From NCBI GenBank assembly GCA_016165875.1, contig JABBOT010000007.1:19212447-19276446 (forward strand): DNA of 64,000 nucleotides. Reading direction: 5' to 3'. Position 1 is the stretch's first letter; each line of letters begins with the position of its first letter. A program made the position numbers and the translations under genes. Origin of the DNA: Acanthopleura granulata (taxonomy: Eukaryota > Mollusca > Polyplacophora > Chitonida > Chitonidae). This document shows, piece by piece, positions 11,350 through 23,174 of the stretch. The notes below the pieces were generated by a model that saw only the letters and a program-made list of their open reading frames with translations, was not told the DNA's origin and ran no database searches.

Positions 11350-11545
11350 ATTTATTTATGAATTTCTAATCATATATTTCATTGCTTTAACGCCATACTT
11401 TCAATTAATAACTTTAACCATGACGGCTAACTTTAAGGGTGGAGATAAAAGGACTGCTCGGGATATACCACCGACCTTTGGCAAGTTACTGACGATCCCT
11501 CAGTTCATCTTATACATAACACAAATATATGACACGAGATCATGA
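11350..11545 (+). mobile_element. SINE-like family D fragment
   Basis: Shares CCACCGACCTTTGGCAAGTT ACTGACGA with copies at 37.5 and 63.6 kb. No tRNA head can be seen. The 86-codon open frame here is incidental. Confidence 0.5.
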
Positions 11546-12635
11546 TTATAATAGTTCTCATTCCGAGCTCCTCTAAGACGATCTTGTCATAATTACAAGT
11601 CATACTGGCATCACTCACCTGCTGCGAATGAAATCTTGTTCACTGTCCGAGAATAGAGGCCAGGTGTCCTTTCTTGTTGACACAGGATATGTAGGCCTCC
11701 CGGTACGTCACTTCCTCCGGAAAGTAACGGTAACAATCGTCACCAAATCTCTGAAGGCGGTTGATGGCATACGCTTGACACTAGTTTTCTCAACACTAAA
11801 TACTGACTTTGACCAAAATTACTGACTTTGACTGAAATCGCCAAACTACACACAAATAGTGGCAAATGCTACAGTTTCAGTTCAAAACTGTCAAAGGGTC
11901 CAAAAATTTTAATAAGCTTTCAATAAAAACAAATTGTCAAAATGGAGATCACGATGACAGAAGAAAGCAGTCTTATGAGCGAATAAACTAATGTACTCAC
12001 CAAACGGTCCATTTATTCCCAGCACAACAACGAAGGAGTTTGGTGTTAAATATAAGGTCTGCTGATCATATAAGACACAGTGATATAAATACAGTCTTCA
12101 TTTCGGCCAATGAAGTACCGTGTTCGTATACAGCTGTGGATGATTCGCTTGTGATTACTCAACAAGGGGAAAGTCGGATAATTTGCACGGGGAAGAGTTA
12201 GCTTTTCCCTCCCTTCAACCGATTTAAAATCCTAATCACCGACGTTGAAATGAAACAATCTGTATAACTCAAGTACAATAACATATTTTTCTTTACAAAG
12301 TAACTTTTTTCTGTTCAAAAATATCTACAGTGAATAACAAATATTTATTGTGACAAAAAAGGCAAAGGATTGTCCGAACACTCTTTAGAAAATTCACAGG
12401 ATAATGTGCTATTTTTCGATGCTACTAATTTGGTAACATTTAACTTAAAAGACAAACATCATGCTAACCCAGAAGATGCCTAAATCTCTATTTTAAAGCA
12501 CTTTAGTATACGAAAGGCTTAGCGTTAAACAGTGCACGGGTTTTCCAATTGAGTCAGCTGATGAAAGAAGCCAAGAAAATCAACAAATGGGACGGAATAC
12601 ATAAAAACATAAAAAAAGAAAGAGGATCAACTTAC

Positions 12636-12742
12636 CGCTGATAACTTGCAAGGAAACCAAGTCGGCGATTCCGGCCATGGTTTAATATTTCATCCACTGC
12701 AAGCAGAGCAAGTCGCTTTGTCTCGTCAGGTTGTGGGTGTAC
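12636..12742 (-). CDS. Candidate internal exon, unassigned
   Basis: 107 bp between a CATGTAG acceptor and a CG|GTAAGTTG donor on the minus strand. Two frames are closed; the third is fully open and reads VHPQPDETKRLALLAVDEIL, then NHGRNRRLGFLASYQR. The strong sites and the soluble, helix-like composition argue for a real exon. It lies upstream of lectin copy A on the same strand, but its exit phase (2) does not fit the next exon there (phase 0 entry). Either another exon intervenes or it belongs to a different gene. I do not recognise the domain. Confidence 0.45.
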
Positions 12743-12864
12743 CTACATGAATAGAAGAACAAAAATCTTTCTTTTCTTTTCTTTTCACTCAGAAGACATA
12801 GCACTCAGGAACACAATTCCTGTAAATGCACAAAAACTAGGATAGGGCTTAGTGCTTGTAAATT

Positions 12865-13108
12865 TAGACAAAAACAAATGATAGAGGCCTGGTCGTTTGC
12901 ACGCGGTTGCAGTATACTGACCAAGGACCCCCTGAAAAATGAGTTCAAATCCAGTTCCAACTGGCTTCCTCTACGGCCGTATACGTAGGACGGTGTGTCA
13001 GCAACTTGTATCTGGTCGTGGATTTCCTCACACCATAATACTGGCCACAGACGAATAAGTGAAATATTCTTGAGCACAGGGTATTAAAACCAGTCAAATA
13101 AATGAATA
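12865..13108 (+). mobile_element. SINE family A copy
   Basis: Shows GAGTTCAAATCCAGTTCCAACTGG, GGCTTCCTCTACGGCCGTA and ATAAGTGAAATATTCTTGAG, then AAATAAATGAATAAATA. The head is diverged. Confidence 0.7.
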
Positions 13109-13446
13109 AATACTAAATGCACTGTTCTTTTTAAAGACACGACAGCTTTCACCACCACAGTCTTAAATTTGTGCGCAAAAGAATATGTTTCCCCTCTCAG
13201 TCTCTCTTTTCACATCACCTCTTCAAGAACTTGTTAATGAGAATGACTTCGCAGTCGATTTGGCTGCAGTTTTGAAAACAAAACCCAAGCATCTGTTGCA
13301 TGTTTACGCAACCCAACCTTTCCCTTTTCATCGTTTAGTACTTTGAATTTGAATGTATCAAACTGGGTAAATAGACATGTGAAATCATCGTTTCAGAAGC
13401 CTACTAGATCTTGAAGATAACCTGGGGTGGCTGTACCTTAGAAAGA

Positions 13447-13512
13447 ATGATCGAATGATCGTGGTTTAACGCCACGTCGACAATACATCGGCCATATCGT
13501 GACGAGAACATG
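13447..13512 (-). mobile_element. SINE family C 3' fragment
   Basis: Reverse complement reads TCGTCACGATATGGCCGATG...GGCGTTAAACCA followed by a degenerate CATTCGATCATTC tail. The same 3' end is seen at 16.9, 19.0, 46.0 and 57.6 kb. Confidence 0.5.
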
Positions 13513-14235
13513 GCGACGTATACCTACGAAGCACCTGACACAAAACTGATGTTTAAAATATTTGAATATTTGTCAAATCTTACAGATTGCCTTTGAGTGT
13601 ATATTAAAACAAATTTTTAGAAACATTTATTCTTGAGCATATTAAATACTCTTGTAAACGTATCAAAGGTGGTCTGTTAAAAGAAGATAAGGGTATCGAC
13701 GATTTATATAACCAAATTTCTTGGAAATCTTATAGATTACCCGTGAGAGAATATTAATACAGAGAACATAATAAACACTTGATTTTTAGAACAGTAATTT
13801 TCCTTTAAACGCATCGAGAAGATCTATTACGATAAGATTGGCTGTACTCTTTTGGAAAACACTTTCAGCATTAATCAAATAGTTAAACGTTGATAATCAT
13901 ATTAAAGAGCTGCGTCAGGCATTGTCGATACGTTGCTTAATTTCACTGAAAAAAAAATGATAGCTTTCAAAGTTCCCCAAACGTTCAATACGAGATAAAA
14001 CAGCATCAGCTGATATTCTGAAGGAAATATTCTGGGGAGTAAACTTGTATCCGATTAATAAAGTCCGTGTAGTCATCTAAAGCATGTCACTTTGAATAGG
14101 TCGATATATAAACGCTTGATAAACACTGATATGAAGTGATTAAAATTATTTACAACAGTTTACATCTCCAAAATTAACTAACGGAAAAATTTTCTCCGAT
14201 ATTTCAGGAACTTATTATCTGACGAAATATATCAT
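13513..14235. other. Gene-free stretch
   Basis: AT-rich sequence with no open frame or splice pair worth calling. Confidence 0.4.
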
Positions 14236-15730
14236 TATACACTTAGAGACCGCTCTATTGCCTGGATCATGGTACACTGAGAGACCGCTCTATTGCCTGG
14301 ATCATGGTACACTGAGAGACTGCTCTATTGCCTGGATCATGGTACACTGAGAGACTGCTCTATTGCCTGGATCATGGTACACTGAGAGACTGCTTTACTC
14401 GCTGAATCAAGGTTCATGAGAGACTGCCCTATTCCCTGGAGCAAGATACATTGAGACTGCCAAATTCCCTGGGTCATGGGACACTGAGAGCCTGATCTAT
14501 TCCCTTTATCAAGCAAAATTGAGACTGCCATATTCCCTGGATGAAGATTCACAGAGACTGCCCTATTCAATGGATCGAGATATACTGAGAGACCGTTCTA
14601 TTCCTTAGGTCATGGTACACTGAGACTGTCCTATTCAATGGATCAAGATACACTGAGAGACAGATCACGGTACAGTTCAAGATTGCCATATCCTGTGGAT
14701 CAAGGTATACTGAGAGACTGTCCTATTCCCTAGATCATGGTAGAGTGGATCAAGATACACCGAAAAACTGCCCTATTCGCTAGATCAAGGTACACTGAGA
14801 GACTATCGCATTCCCTGGATCACATTACACTAAGAGGGTGTCCTATTCCCCGGATCAGGTACAATGAGAGACCGTCGTGTTCCCTAGATCAAGATACACT
14901 GAGAGAGTGCCATATTACCTGGATCAAGTTACTCCAACGGACTGCCCTATCTCTGGATAAGGATACACCAAAAGACGACTTTATACCCTAGATCAAGGTG
15001 CACTGAGAGGGTGCCTTTTCCCCCCGGATCAAGATAGAGACTGCCCTATTCCCTGGATTAAGAAACACTGAGACTTCCATATTCACTGGGTCATGATACA
15101 CTGGGAGCCTGTGCTACTCCCTGGATCATGATGCACTGAGAGATTGCCAGATTCCCTGGATCTAGTTATGCTGAGAGGCTGTCCTCTTCCCTGGATCAAG
15201 GTAAACTGAAAGACTGTCCTATTCCATTGCTGCAGATACCCAGAGAGGCTGTCTCATTCCCTTGCTGAGGATACACGGAGAAACTGTCATCTGGGTACAA
15301 TGACCTGTTCTCTTGATGAAGATACACTGTGAGACTGCCCTATTCCATTGATTAAGATAAACTGACAGACTGTCCTATTCCCTGGATCAAGATACACTGA
15401 CAGATTATCGTTTTCCCTGGATCAAGGTACACTGAGAAACTGCCCTCTTACCTGGACCAAGACACACTGAGAGTCTGTCCTATTCCTTGGATCAAGATAT
15501 ACTGAGATACCTTTGCCTTCCATGGATAAAGGTACGCTAAGAGACTGTTCTCTTCCCTGGATTAAAATACCCCGGGAGAATACACCGAGGGACTTTCTTA
15601 CTCTCTGGATCGCGACACAGTGACAGACTGTCCCGTTCCCCGGATCAAGATACAGTGAGAGAGTGTCCTATCCTCTGGATCAAGAGCCACCGAGAGACTG
15701 TCATATTCCTTGGATCAAGGTACACTGAGT
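14236..15730. repeat. Minisatellite, 35-bp unit, about 42 copies
   Basis: The unit is GAGACTGCCCTATTCCCTGG followed by ATCAAGGTACACTGA. Four almost identical copies occur at about 14250-14400, and more diverged copies with small indels follow. The array is old at the right and homogenised at the left edge. Open frames here are products of the repeat. Confidence 0.9.
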
Positions 15731-17040
15731 GAAAACAAGAACTTTACAGATACTAACTCATTTTATGATGCTCAACTCCAATTCGTGGCGGTAAATCTCC
15801 TTAAGTATACTGCACTTATTCCAAAAATTCTAAGCCCAAATTGGTCCGGTATTCTATAAAGACTACAGTGAACTACATATACAGTGAAACAGCGATTGGC
15901 AGCGATGATAATGTAATAGTTGACAAATGATCCCACGGTAACCAACAGTGAAATCCGGCATCTTGTCAGGTTACCTCATTTAGGGTTTCTTTTTCACACT
16001 GACCTAATTTCTACTGTTGGTTCTTACTATGTCACAGTAAACGGAAATAATGTGAAACAGATGTGTTACATTAAACCTATGACCTAATGCTGATCTACAA
16101 TTCGTCACGTTAAAGTGACACATCAACAGAGCCAAACATGACCTCTATCCTAATACTAAGCCCTTTTTGGTCAAGGTACACGGACAAGAACTATACTGGA
16201 CCTATTTCATTTCTACGGGGTCACGGTTCACTGACACAGGGCCGGAATTATACTTGACCTTACTGTGAAATCCAAGAAAACTTCGAGGATTAAAACCTCT
16301 ACATGTTCAAATGCAGACCTTTCCGGGAAAAAACCCTTGACTCATGGTTAGGTGGTAGATCATATCAGCATATAGAAAACTGGATGAGTCAATTTCAGGC
16401 GAAAAGGAATTTATAAATTTGAGGTCACATATCCCGAAATAGGGATGTATGCAAGTTTTAGTCTTAGGCATAAGTCATAAAGACATGACTTGCTCCGTCA
16501 CATTGTTTTCCTATATCCCCTCATCTCGGAGCTAGCCTTTACCAAATATAACACTGCATCTACAACACGCAGAATAAAAGGTTTACGATACCACTAAAGT
16601 TAGTTATAGCCTATATTCTCTCTCATCGCGTTATCTGAAGCTATATTGTGCCTATGCCTGATCTGAGTACATTTACAACTGGTCGTAATTCTCCAGTTAT
16701 CGTATGGCGATATGTAACTATTACACTGTCGTGATGGTTCAGCCATCTATGCTGTAGTGCTTTGTATTAATGGTGGTTAGCATAAGCACGCGTGGGACTC
16801 GAGATGGCCACTTGTTTATGGACCGTGAGGTGACGGATCCGCATTTGACCTCGTCCGACGAATGAATGAATGAATGAGTGAATGCTTATGGCTTTACGTC
16901 ACATCGGCAATTTTTCAACCGTATCGTGACAAATCCCACAACTGACTGATTTAACCGTATTCACTGATAAAATCTTAGCGAAAGAAAAGCGATTTTGGTT
17001 ATACCAAACGTTGAATACTAGACGTCAGCTACATGTGTGA
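15731..17040. other. Gene-free stretch next to the minisatellite
   Basis: Scattered pieces such as GGTCAAGGTACACGGACAAGAAC, TATACT and GACC recur in degenerate form to about 16260, perhaps eroded extensions of the array. No gene was found. A SINE family C tail follows at 16858. Confidence 0.35.
16858..16936 (-). mobile_element. SINE family C 3' end
   Basis: Reverse complement gives ATTGCCGATGTGACGTAAAG CCATAAG followed by (CATT)n. The tail microsatellite AATGAATGAATGAATGAGTG is on the plus strand. Confidence 0.6.
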
Positions 17041-17117
17041 AGGACAATCAATAATCGTAGTCAGGGTCAATAATCGTAATCAGGGTTAATAATCGTAATC
17101 AGGGTGAAAAATCGTAA
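17041..17117. repeat. 19-bp tandem repeat, 3.5 copies
   Basis: The unit CAATAATCGTAATCAGGGT is repeated from about 17046 with few mismatches. Confidence 0.8.
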
Positions 17118-17469
17118 GACCAGTTTTCAAAACAAGGTTCAACACATACCAAAAAAAAAGTTTATAAAGTGAAAAATTACAACATAACAGTCAATAGTTT
17201 TCAAAGATGACAGGCAGACAAAAGGAGTGTTCCATACGAATAAATTACATCAGCATTCAACTCGAGAACCATGCTAAATGTAGTCCAAAAACTATCGTCA
17301 TTGGGACTTTGATGGCAATTGTTCATATATCCAATATATACAAAACTATAAATATACAGCCCCGGGTTATGAAACAGAGAGGGTGCTAGAAAATCTGGAC
17401 ACCATGTCTGTACATGTACCTGTATGTGCTTATAAAAAAACTGTGCTCATTGTAAACTAAGACAACTAA

Positions 17470-17645
17470 GATTTATTTGCTTGACTTGATTGGTGTTTTA
17501 CACCGTTCTCAAGACTATTTCGCTTATACGACGGCGGCCAGCATTATGGTGGAAGGAAACCGAGCAGAGCCCGGAGAAACCGACGACCATCCGCTGATTG
17601 CTGGCGGATCTTTCCACGTACGGCCGGAGGGGAAGACAGAGAAAC
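17470..17645 (-). mobile_element. SINE family A fragment
   Basis: The 3' half on the reverse strand: GATTGGTGTTTTACACCGTT CTCAAGA, ATACGACGGCGGCCAGCATT, GGAAACCG, and GTACGGCCGGAGGGGAAG. The head is lost. Confidence 0.7.
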
Positions 17646-20600
17646 GCGCTTAAGGAGTATACCTAATAATTTTGACTTTAGAAGTTATTACCATTCTACA
17701 AAGTAATTCCACAACGTAATTAGGTATACGTGGTCGATATCCACCATGGTATATTAAAAATGGCTGTAGTTCTGTACAATAGTTTCACTGCATATTTTCT
17801 TTAGTAATGCATTCGAATCTCCTATTCATTTCTTATTGATCTGTTCAATTTATCAAGAAATAAGAACCAGTATGCTGTACAAGATAAGAGAGGCTGGTTA
17901 AAACAACCCTATCACAGATATTGTTCTGCTAAACAGTGACAGCAGTGTCAGTATCCAAAGAGCTCAATGTGGAAGTGAACACCTGAAAGCCACCAAAAGA
18001 TTTTTTTTTAGTTACGACGTCTGAGCTTGATTTCTTCTACCTGTAAAACTTTCAACTTCCGTCCATGTTATTCTGCTACTACTCCATGTGATTGCAGTTA
18101 TCATAATTAATACTTTCATTATTATTGTTACGATCATTACTATTAATGCAGTTGCTGAATTATTAGTTCTATTATTGATGACAGGCAGCAGCCAATCATG
18201 TATATAGACTCCGTGTGATTGACAACTGTTGTCATATGCTGGGCCACGCTGTAAGCTCCACATACGGTGGTCCATGATTCTATGAATTCTGAGAAAAAAA
18301 ATGTAAGTGATCGCATTGGTGAAAGGCACTTCGGTCACTACGCTGCATTAGCGCTCCAACCCCCTCGGCCACGAGGGCTCCGTCGAAACTGAAACTATCC
18401 CTCTTGTATTATCAGTATGATAGGAAACCGTTGTGACCTTTGTACTGACACAAGGACAGGTAACCTATTCCATGCGGAGACACCACTGTCCTTTGAATCC
18501 AGCGAAAATGAATATATATGTATATATATATATATATTTCCCATCCTTTGCTACCTAGGATCTGTGTAAAGGATTACTCTTCAGTAATGTATGCATTTAG
18601 TCGTATTCATATATCTGCAGGCAGAGGTCTTGCAAATGGTTTCCCCAGATTTCGCTAACGAGAAATTCGAGTAGCTCAATGCTCAGCGACAGGTCCCATG
18701 AAGAGGAGCCTCATGTATGTAGTAGAACTGAAGAAGTCCTTGCTGACTTTGACGCTGTTAAATGCAAAGTGGGATGTCCTTATACGATATGTTTATCCTT
18801 TGCAGAAGTACGTCTCTATTGAAAGCTGAACTGGTCCCTGGCTTGCTTGGAAAACAGCCTTTTAGTAGAGGTTTTTTCTTGATGTTAAGTGGCCGTATAT
18901 TCTTTGGTGTAATTATTGGGCACTTCCTGCCATGTTGTAGTGTTGATTTGTTTGTTTTTGTCTTTCTCTGTTATATGGAATGATTGATTATAGCCTTATA
19001 ACGCCACGAGAGCAATGTTTCAGCCATATCGTGGAAATCATATCGTCATAAAAGACCGACGTAAAAATGATTTATTATCAGAAAATCGTTGTTGGCGCAT
19101 TTTTTGGTCAAGTTGTAAAAGCGCACGTAATGGATTTAGTTAATTACGAGTTGTAAACGCTATGTAACGCACTCGAGTATGCGAAATTTGAAAGCCACTT
19201 AATACATCAAAGTCACACTCTCCATAAACAAAAAGGTACGTTCGTTTGAATCGATGTACAGATTGTATCGTTCGGTGTGAAAGATTTCATCAGTGTTTTA
19301 ATGCAGTCCCCTAGCTCACTCCATAGGGTCACGATTGAAAGCTGTTGACGGCTTCTCTCTTCATTGATCCGCCACAAGTCCCTACATTAAATACATACGT
19401 AGTTCTTTGATGTTTTATATTGAACGTTCTCGCCGAAATTGGTCTTGTGTTATTTGACGTGATACTTTCCTTATTGTCGAGGGCTCGTATACGAATGTCG
19501 GTTTTAGAGCATCTATTACGAATGAAAACACCGTTCTTAACAGACTCTGCTGTCCAGAAAATAATCACCAAAGCGCAGTTTACCTGGTTCAAAAATCATT
19601 TGTCAGTATTTGATGTCAAGCTGAAGAGTTCTGGTATATTGCAAAGTATTATGTTCGTTCACGCAATCATATTTTTTTAAGTTGAAAAAGTGAACTGTTT
19701 TCTATGGCAATTGGAACTGGATATGCAGGGCAATCGTTCATGGTTTATAGGTCGTTCCCAATAGCACAGCGATAACTCGCGCTGTTAACAAGCGAGCTGC
19801 AATTCAGGAGTTCGACATACCATGATTTGATCAGATTTTTTTGGTAACATGGGTTACGGACAAAATTATTACGCCAGGCAAGAGACTTGTCGTAATGTCA
19901 ACATATCAGCAAAACTTTGTGCTCATTGTACCAGCCCAGAGAAGAATTCACATCTTTACAGTCTAATTTGCTTTCAAACCAGCGAAGATATTTATCTTTT
20001 TTCATGGGGTATGCTATATATGGGTTGTCTAAAGTCTGCAAATGCACAACGTACAGTAATGTGAGTGAATAACATCCAGGTTTTTAATAAATCTCGCACG
20101 TAGTCGTATTTGTATCAAATGTGAGGGAAGGGTGGGGGGGAGGGGGTCTCACCAGCCGGATTCCTCGGGAAACGCAAAATCATCCGCAGGTTGTCGAGAA
20201 ACCTTCCTACGTACGACCGGAGAGGTAGACACACTTGAACTCAAGGCGACCGCATTGTTGAGAGGTCCCTGAGCTAGCACGCTAGCCTCTTGCCCACGGA
20301 GTCCCCTTGTCAGCTTAAGGAGTTATGATAATTCACTTCAGTGAGTGCGACAGGTGACCCATTTCATTTCCTACGTGTAATTTTTCCCAAGTGTATGTTT
20401 CATTCGTGAGACACTCTATGTTTATAGTCCACTGACGTCTATTGTGTTTTATGGGTTAATTGAAAATTTATAATAAATACTGCTCTGTGCAAAGCCGTGT
20501 TTGAATCGAGCGGTCAGGCGAATCTGTCCTCATAATTATAGGTGCAGTACAAACTGGTTACTGATTGTAAAGCAGTGGAGTTGTTCTCCACCCAGCGTTC

Positions 20601-21050
20601 ATAAGGTCACCTCATCATCCCAAGAAACCGAAAACTGTAAGTCTTTTCTTCACCTATGCTTTTACAATTCCCAAGCCTGTGCCTCACCTTAGCCATCGCC
20701 ATATGTAAGTCTTCGTCAAACTTAGGCCTTTGTCCTACCTAAGCCTTCGTTCCATCTTATACTGTACTCCACTAAGACTGAACTTAACCTCAAACTGTGC
20801 ACGACTTATGCCTTCTCCTCACATTTCTTTGAACCTCCCCTAAGACTGAGCCTCACTTGAGGCTAAGACACACGGACCCAAGTAGGGGCCGGCGATATCC
20901 CTGGCCAAAGTCCTTCAGCTACTTATTTGTGTCGTGATATTTACACGCTACTGCGCTGAGTCAGATTCATTCAGTTGCACACAATTATCTATTACTTCAC
21001 ATCATACATACATGGATGTCTTGTCTGTATGGTTGAGTCAGACGTATGCG
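17646..21050. other. Gene-free stretch with SINE pieces
   Basis: Contains a SINE A head fragment on the minus strand at about 18305-18382, a SINE C tail on the minus strand at about 18980-19025 and a SINE A fragment at 20140-20306. Open frames at 18762-18983, 19420-19680 and 19849-20064 carry no motif. Nothing else was recognised. Confidence 0.4.
20140..20306 (-). mobile_element. SINE family A fragment (head and body)
   Basis: Reverse strand: ATCCGCAGGTTGTCGAGAA, TACGTACGACCGGAGAGG, GAACTCAAGGCGACCGCATT and GCTAGCACGCTAGCCTCTTG. The 3' tail is missing. Confidence 0.6.
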
Positions 21051-21054
21051 GAAA

Positions 21055-21096
21055 CGTATGTGTGTGTATGCGTGTGTGTGTGTGTGTGTGCGTGAG
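21055..21096. repeat. (TG)n microsatellite
   Basis: Imperfect TG/TATG run. Confidence 0.85.
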
Positions 21097-21928
21097 TATG
21101 CATGCATGCTGACAGCCAGCCAGCAGACGACCTACTCCCACGTCCCCCCCCCCCGCAACGCGTGACGTCACACACCATAACTTCGCATGACAAATGCCAA
21201 GCTCAGCCCCAACTCACTCCTTCATTCACAAAATCAGGCCTGTCTCACACACACAGACGCTTATATACCTATTCTATATGCACTATTCTAGAACGTTTTC
21301 CATACCCACACAATAAAATTCGGTTCATTCTCACCACGTATCATGCAACGCGGTGCTACATCCCCACAGTTATTTTCCATGACGTGACCACCATACCCCC
21401 AAGAGGGCACTCACCAGGACCTTCCAGAACTTTCACACCAATAATTAATCAATAATTAATTATTATTTGTTAAATTGTGCACACTGGCCCTACCGTACCG
21501 GAAAGCGGCGACGTCAGGTCATAAAGGGGTAGCACTTTGTTGTCGTGACATCGCATATGGAAACCTGCGTTTTAAACATGTACGATTATTTACGAATATA
21601 TCTCGAGTGTACAAGAAGCCTCCAATTCATCGAGGTTCGATACGATTGAGGACAATTTTTGCTTTAAACAGGCGCCTCAAACAGCTTTTCTTTCTTTCAG
21701 TAGCTGATTACATATTTGTGCCTAACCACTGACACATCTGTTTCAGTGCTGTTTCATAACGTAACAAACATGTGCACCTGAGAACCGCCTTACGTTCGCT
21801 CGTGACATCTGGCTCTGGCAATTCATCAAGATTTGACAACATCACCCACGACTGATCGCCCGATCATTCCAACTTGTTTTAGCGACATTTAGACGTTGAA
21901 AAGTAAGCACACTGGACAAGTCTTTCTT

Positions 21929-22058
21929 ATGGATATACAACTTCTTGGTTTATTAACACGACGTTTCGATGTTAGTCACTAAGTTGGGTGATCACGAAAG
22001 CGATGTTACTAACTACCTAGAAACATCGTGTTAATAAACCAAGAAGTTGTATATCCAT
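21929..22058. repeat. Second foldback element
   Basis: ATGGATATACAACTTCTTGG and 13 further bases at 21929-21961 pair perfectly with 22026-22058. Weaker pairing reaches inward past one mismatch, and ACACTGGACA lies outside both arms in inverted orientation. The loop is about 60 bp. The layout is similar to the foldback at 176-362, but the arm sequence differs. Confidence 0.75.
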
Positions 22059-22079
22059 GTATGTCCAGTGTACAGTCAT

Positions 22080-23170
22080 TCCAAGATTCACGACTACTGC
22101 TAACGATTCTTCCATCGCAGGTTATTTTCACTAGTCACATGTGTATGTTTGTGTATGCTTAGGAAGACTATTGATCGCAACTAATTTTTGTACATGCTGG
22201 TGCAATCACTCCGACCCCCTCCCAGTAGTTGGTGATATCTTGAGATTCATAAAGATTCCACAAGATTCTCCACAACTTATCATACGATCACTCCACGATT
22301 TGTGACAGTTATATCTGCGATTTTTCAGTCGCAGGTTGTCTTAACTAGCCGAAAGTGTTGGTGTGGCTGGGGCTTAAGTGATTTGCTACTCAGGTTTGAA
22401 CTTAGTATTTTTTCTTCACATCACATTTAAAACAACAACAAAAATCCCGATGTTTTTAGTGTCTGTACACGTGCTTGGTTGTGGTACATCAGGCGTTACC
22501 TCCACCTGATCCAAAAATATCGGGTGTCATGATACTCCATTCTTCACCGGAGTTGTGATAGGGAACAGGTGGGACAAGTGAATTGACATTGCTGTCCAGG
22601 GGCCACATAATGGTTATTCATGGATGTAAATATACTAACGATTCGATCGTTTGACCTTTGAAGGAATACCCTTTTGAAGGAATACATTACATTTCTGTTA
22701 TTGTGTTCCTCTATAGTGAAGGCAGCACATGTTGGTTATCATATTCGCTGGCGCATGCAGACCCCTTGTGTAGCGACTATTGCTGCTTCTTTAGTATGAC
22801 AACGGGGAAGAACAGACTACAATACAAACATGATGAACCCATACATGTATTGCAAAGTACTATTACAGCATGGAGAGTAAAGAGCGTGGTACATGTAGTT
22901 TGCAAACGTCATTCGTAACTTATGCAAACGTCACTCGTAACTTATGAAATCCGACATCTAGTCATTTCACCACAGTTAGAGTTTTATTGGGACCCTTCAT
23001 GTAAATGCTTAATTAGTAGTAACCTACACTCCCCTAACACGATGGCTTGGGCGGGATTTGATTGTAAAAAATAGTGATGTTAGTTGAAAATTTATTAGAC
23101 TTTGCTGGTCTAGATTTCAACCACCATGCACAGCCTTGTCATACATGGGAATATCAAGACGCTCGGGTTA
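22080..23170. other. Gene-free stretch
   Basis: AT-rich. A 23-bp unit (TGCAAACGTCATTCGTAACTTA) is duplicated at about 22900-22945. An 86-codon open frame at 22658-22918 has no motif. Confidence 0.4.
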
Positions 23171-23174
23171 TCGT

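Larger units (their letters stand above)
10647..12061 (-). pseudogene. C-type lectin gene (copy A), disrupted
   Basis: Exons on the minus strand. 12061-12001 (after GATCAG, donor GTGAGTAC) encodes LYLTPNSFVVVLGINGPF. 11773-11619 joins it in phase and encodes FGDDCYRYFPEEVTYREAY, then C and GHLASI. Near 11651 the frame shifts by one base before SDSEQDFIRS and a GTGAGT donor. 10846-10647 encodes YTWSDLSTVEYWAEG, then an in-frame TAA (10790-10788) where Q is expected, then ETCVSI and DCNTKLGYICKR, and ends at a TAA at 10649-10647. The cysteines and the WSD and YICKR motifs are those of a C-type lectin-like domain. The middle exon with the WIGL motif was not found; a family A and a family D SINE lie in that gap. 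Two disabling changes favour a pseudogene. Confidence 0.6.

Noticed and set aside
18012..18338. Possible exon after a TTTTTTTTCTCAG acceptor, frame with FIESWTTVCGAYSVAQ
   Set aside because: The acceptor lies next to a truncated SINE A head, no donor fits, and no family was recognised.
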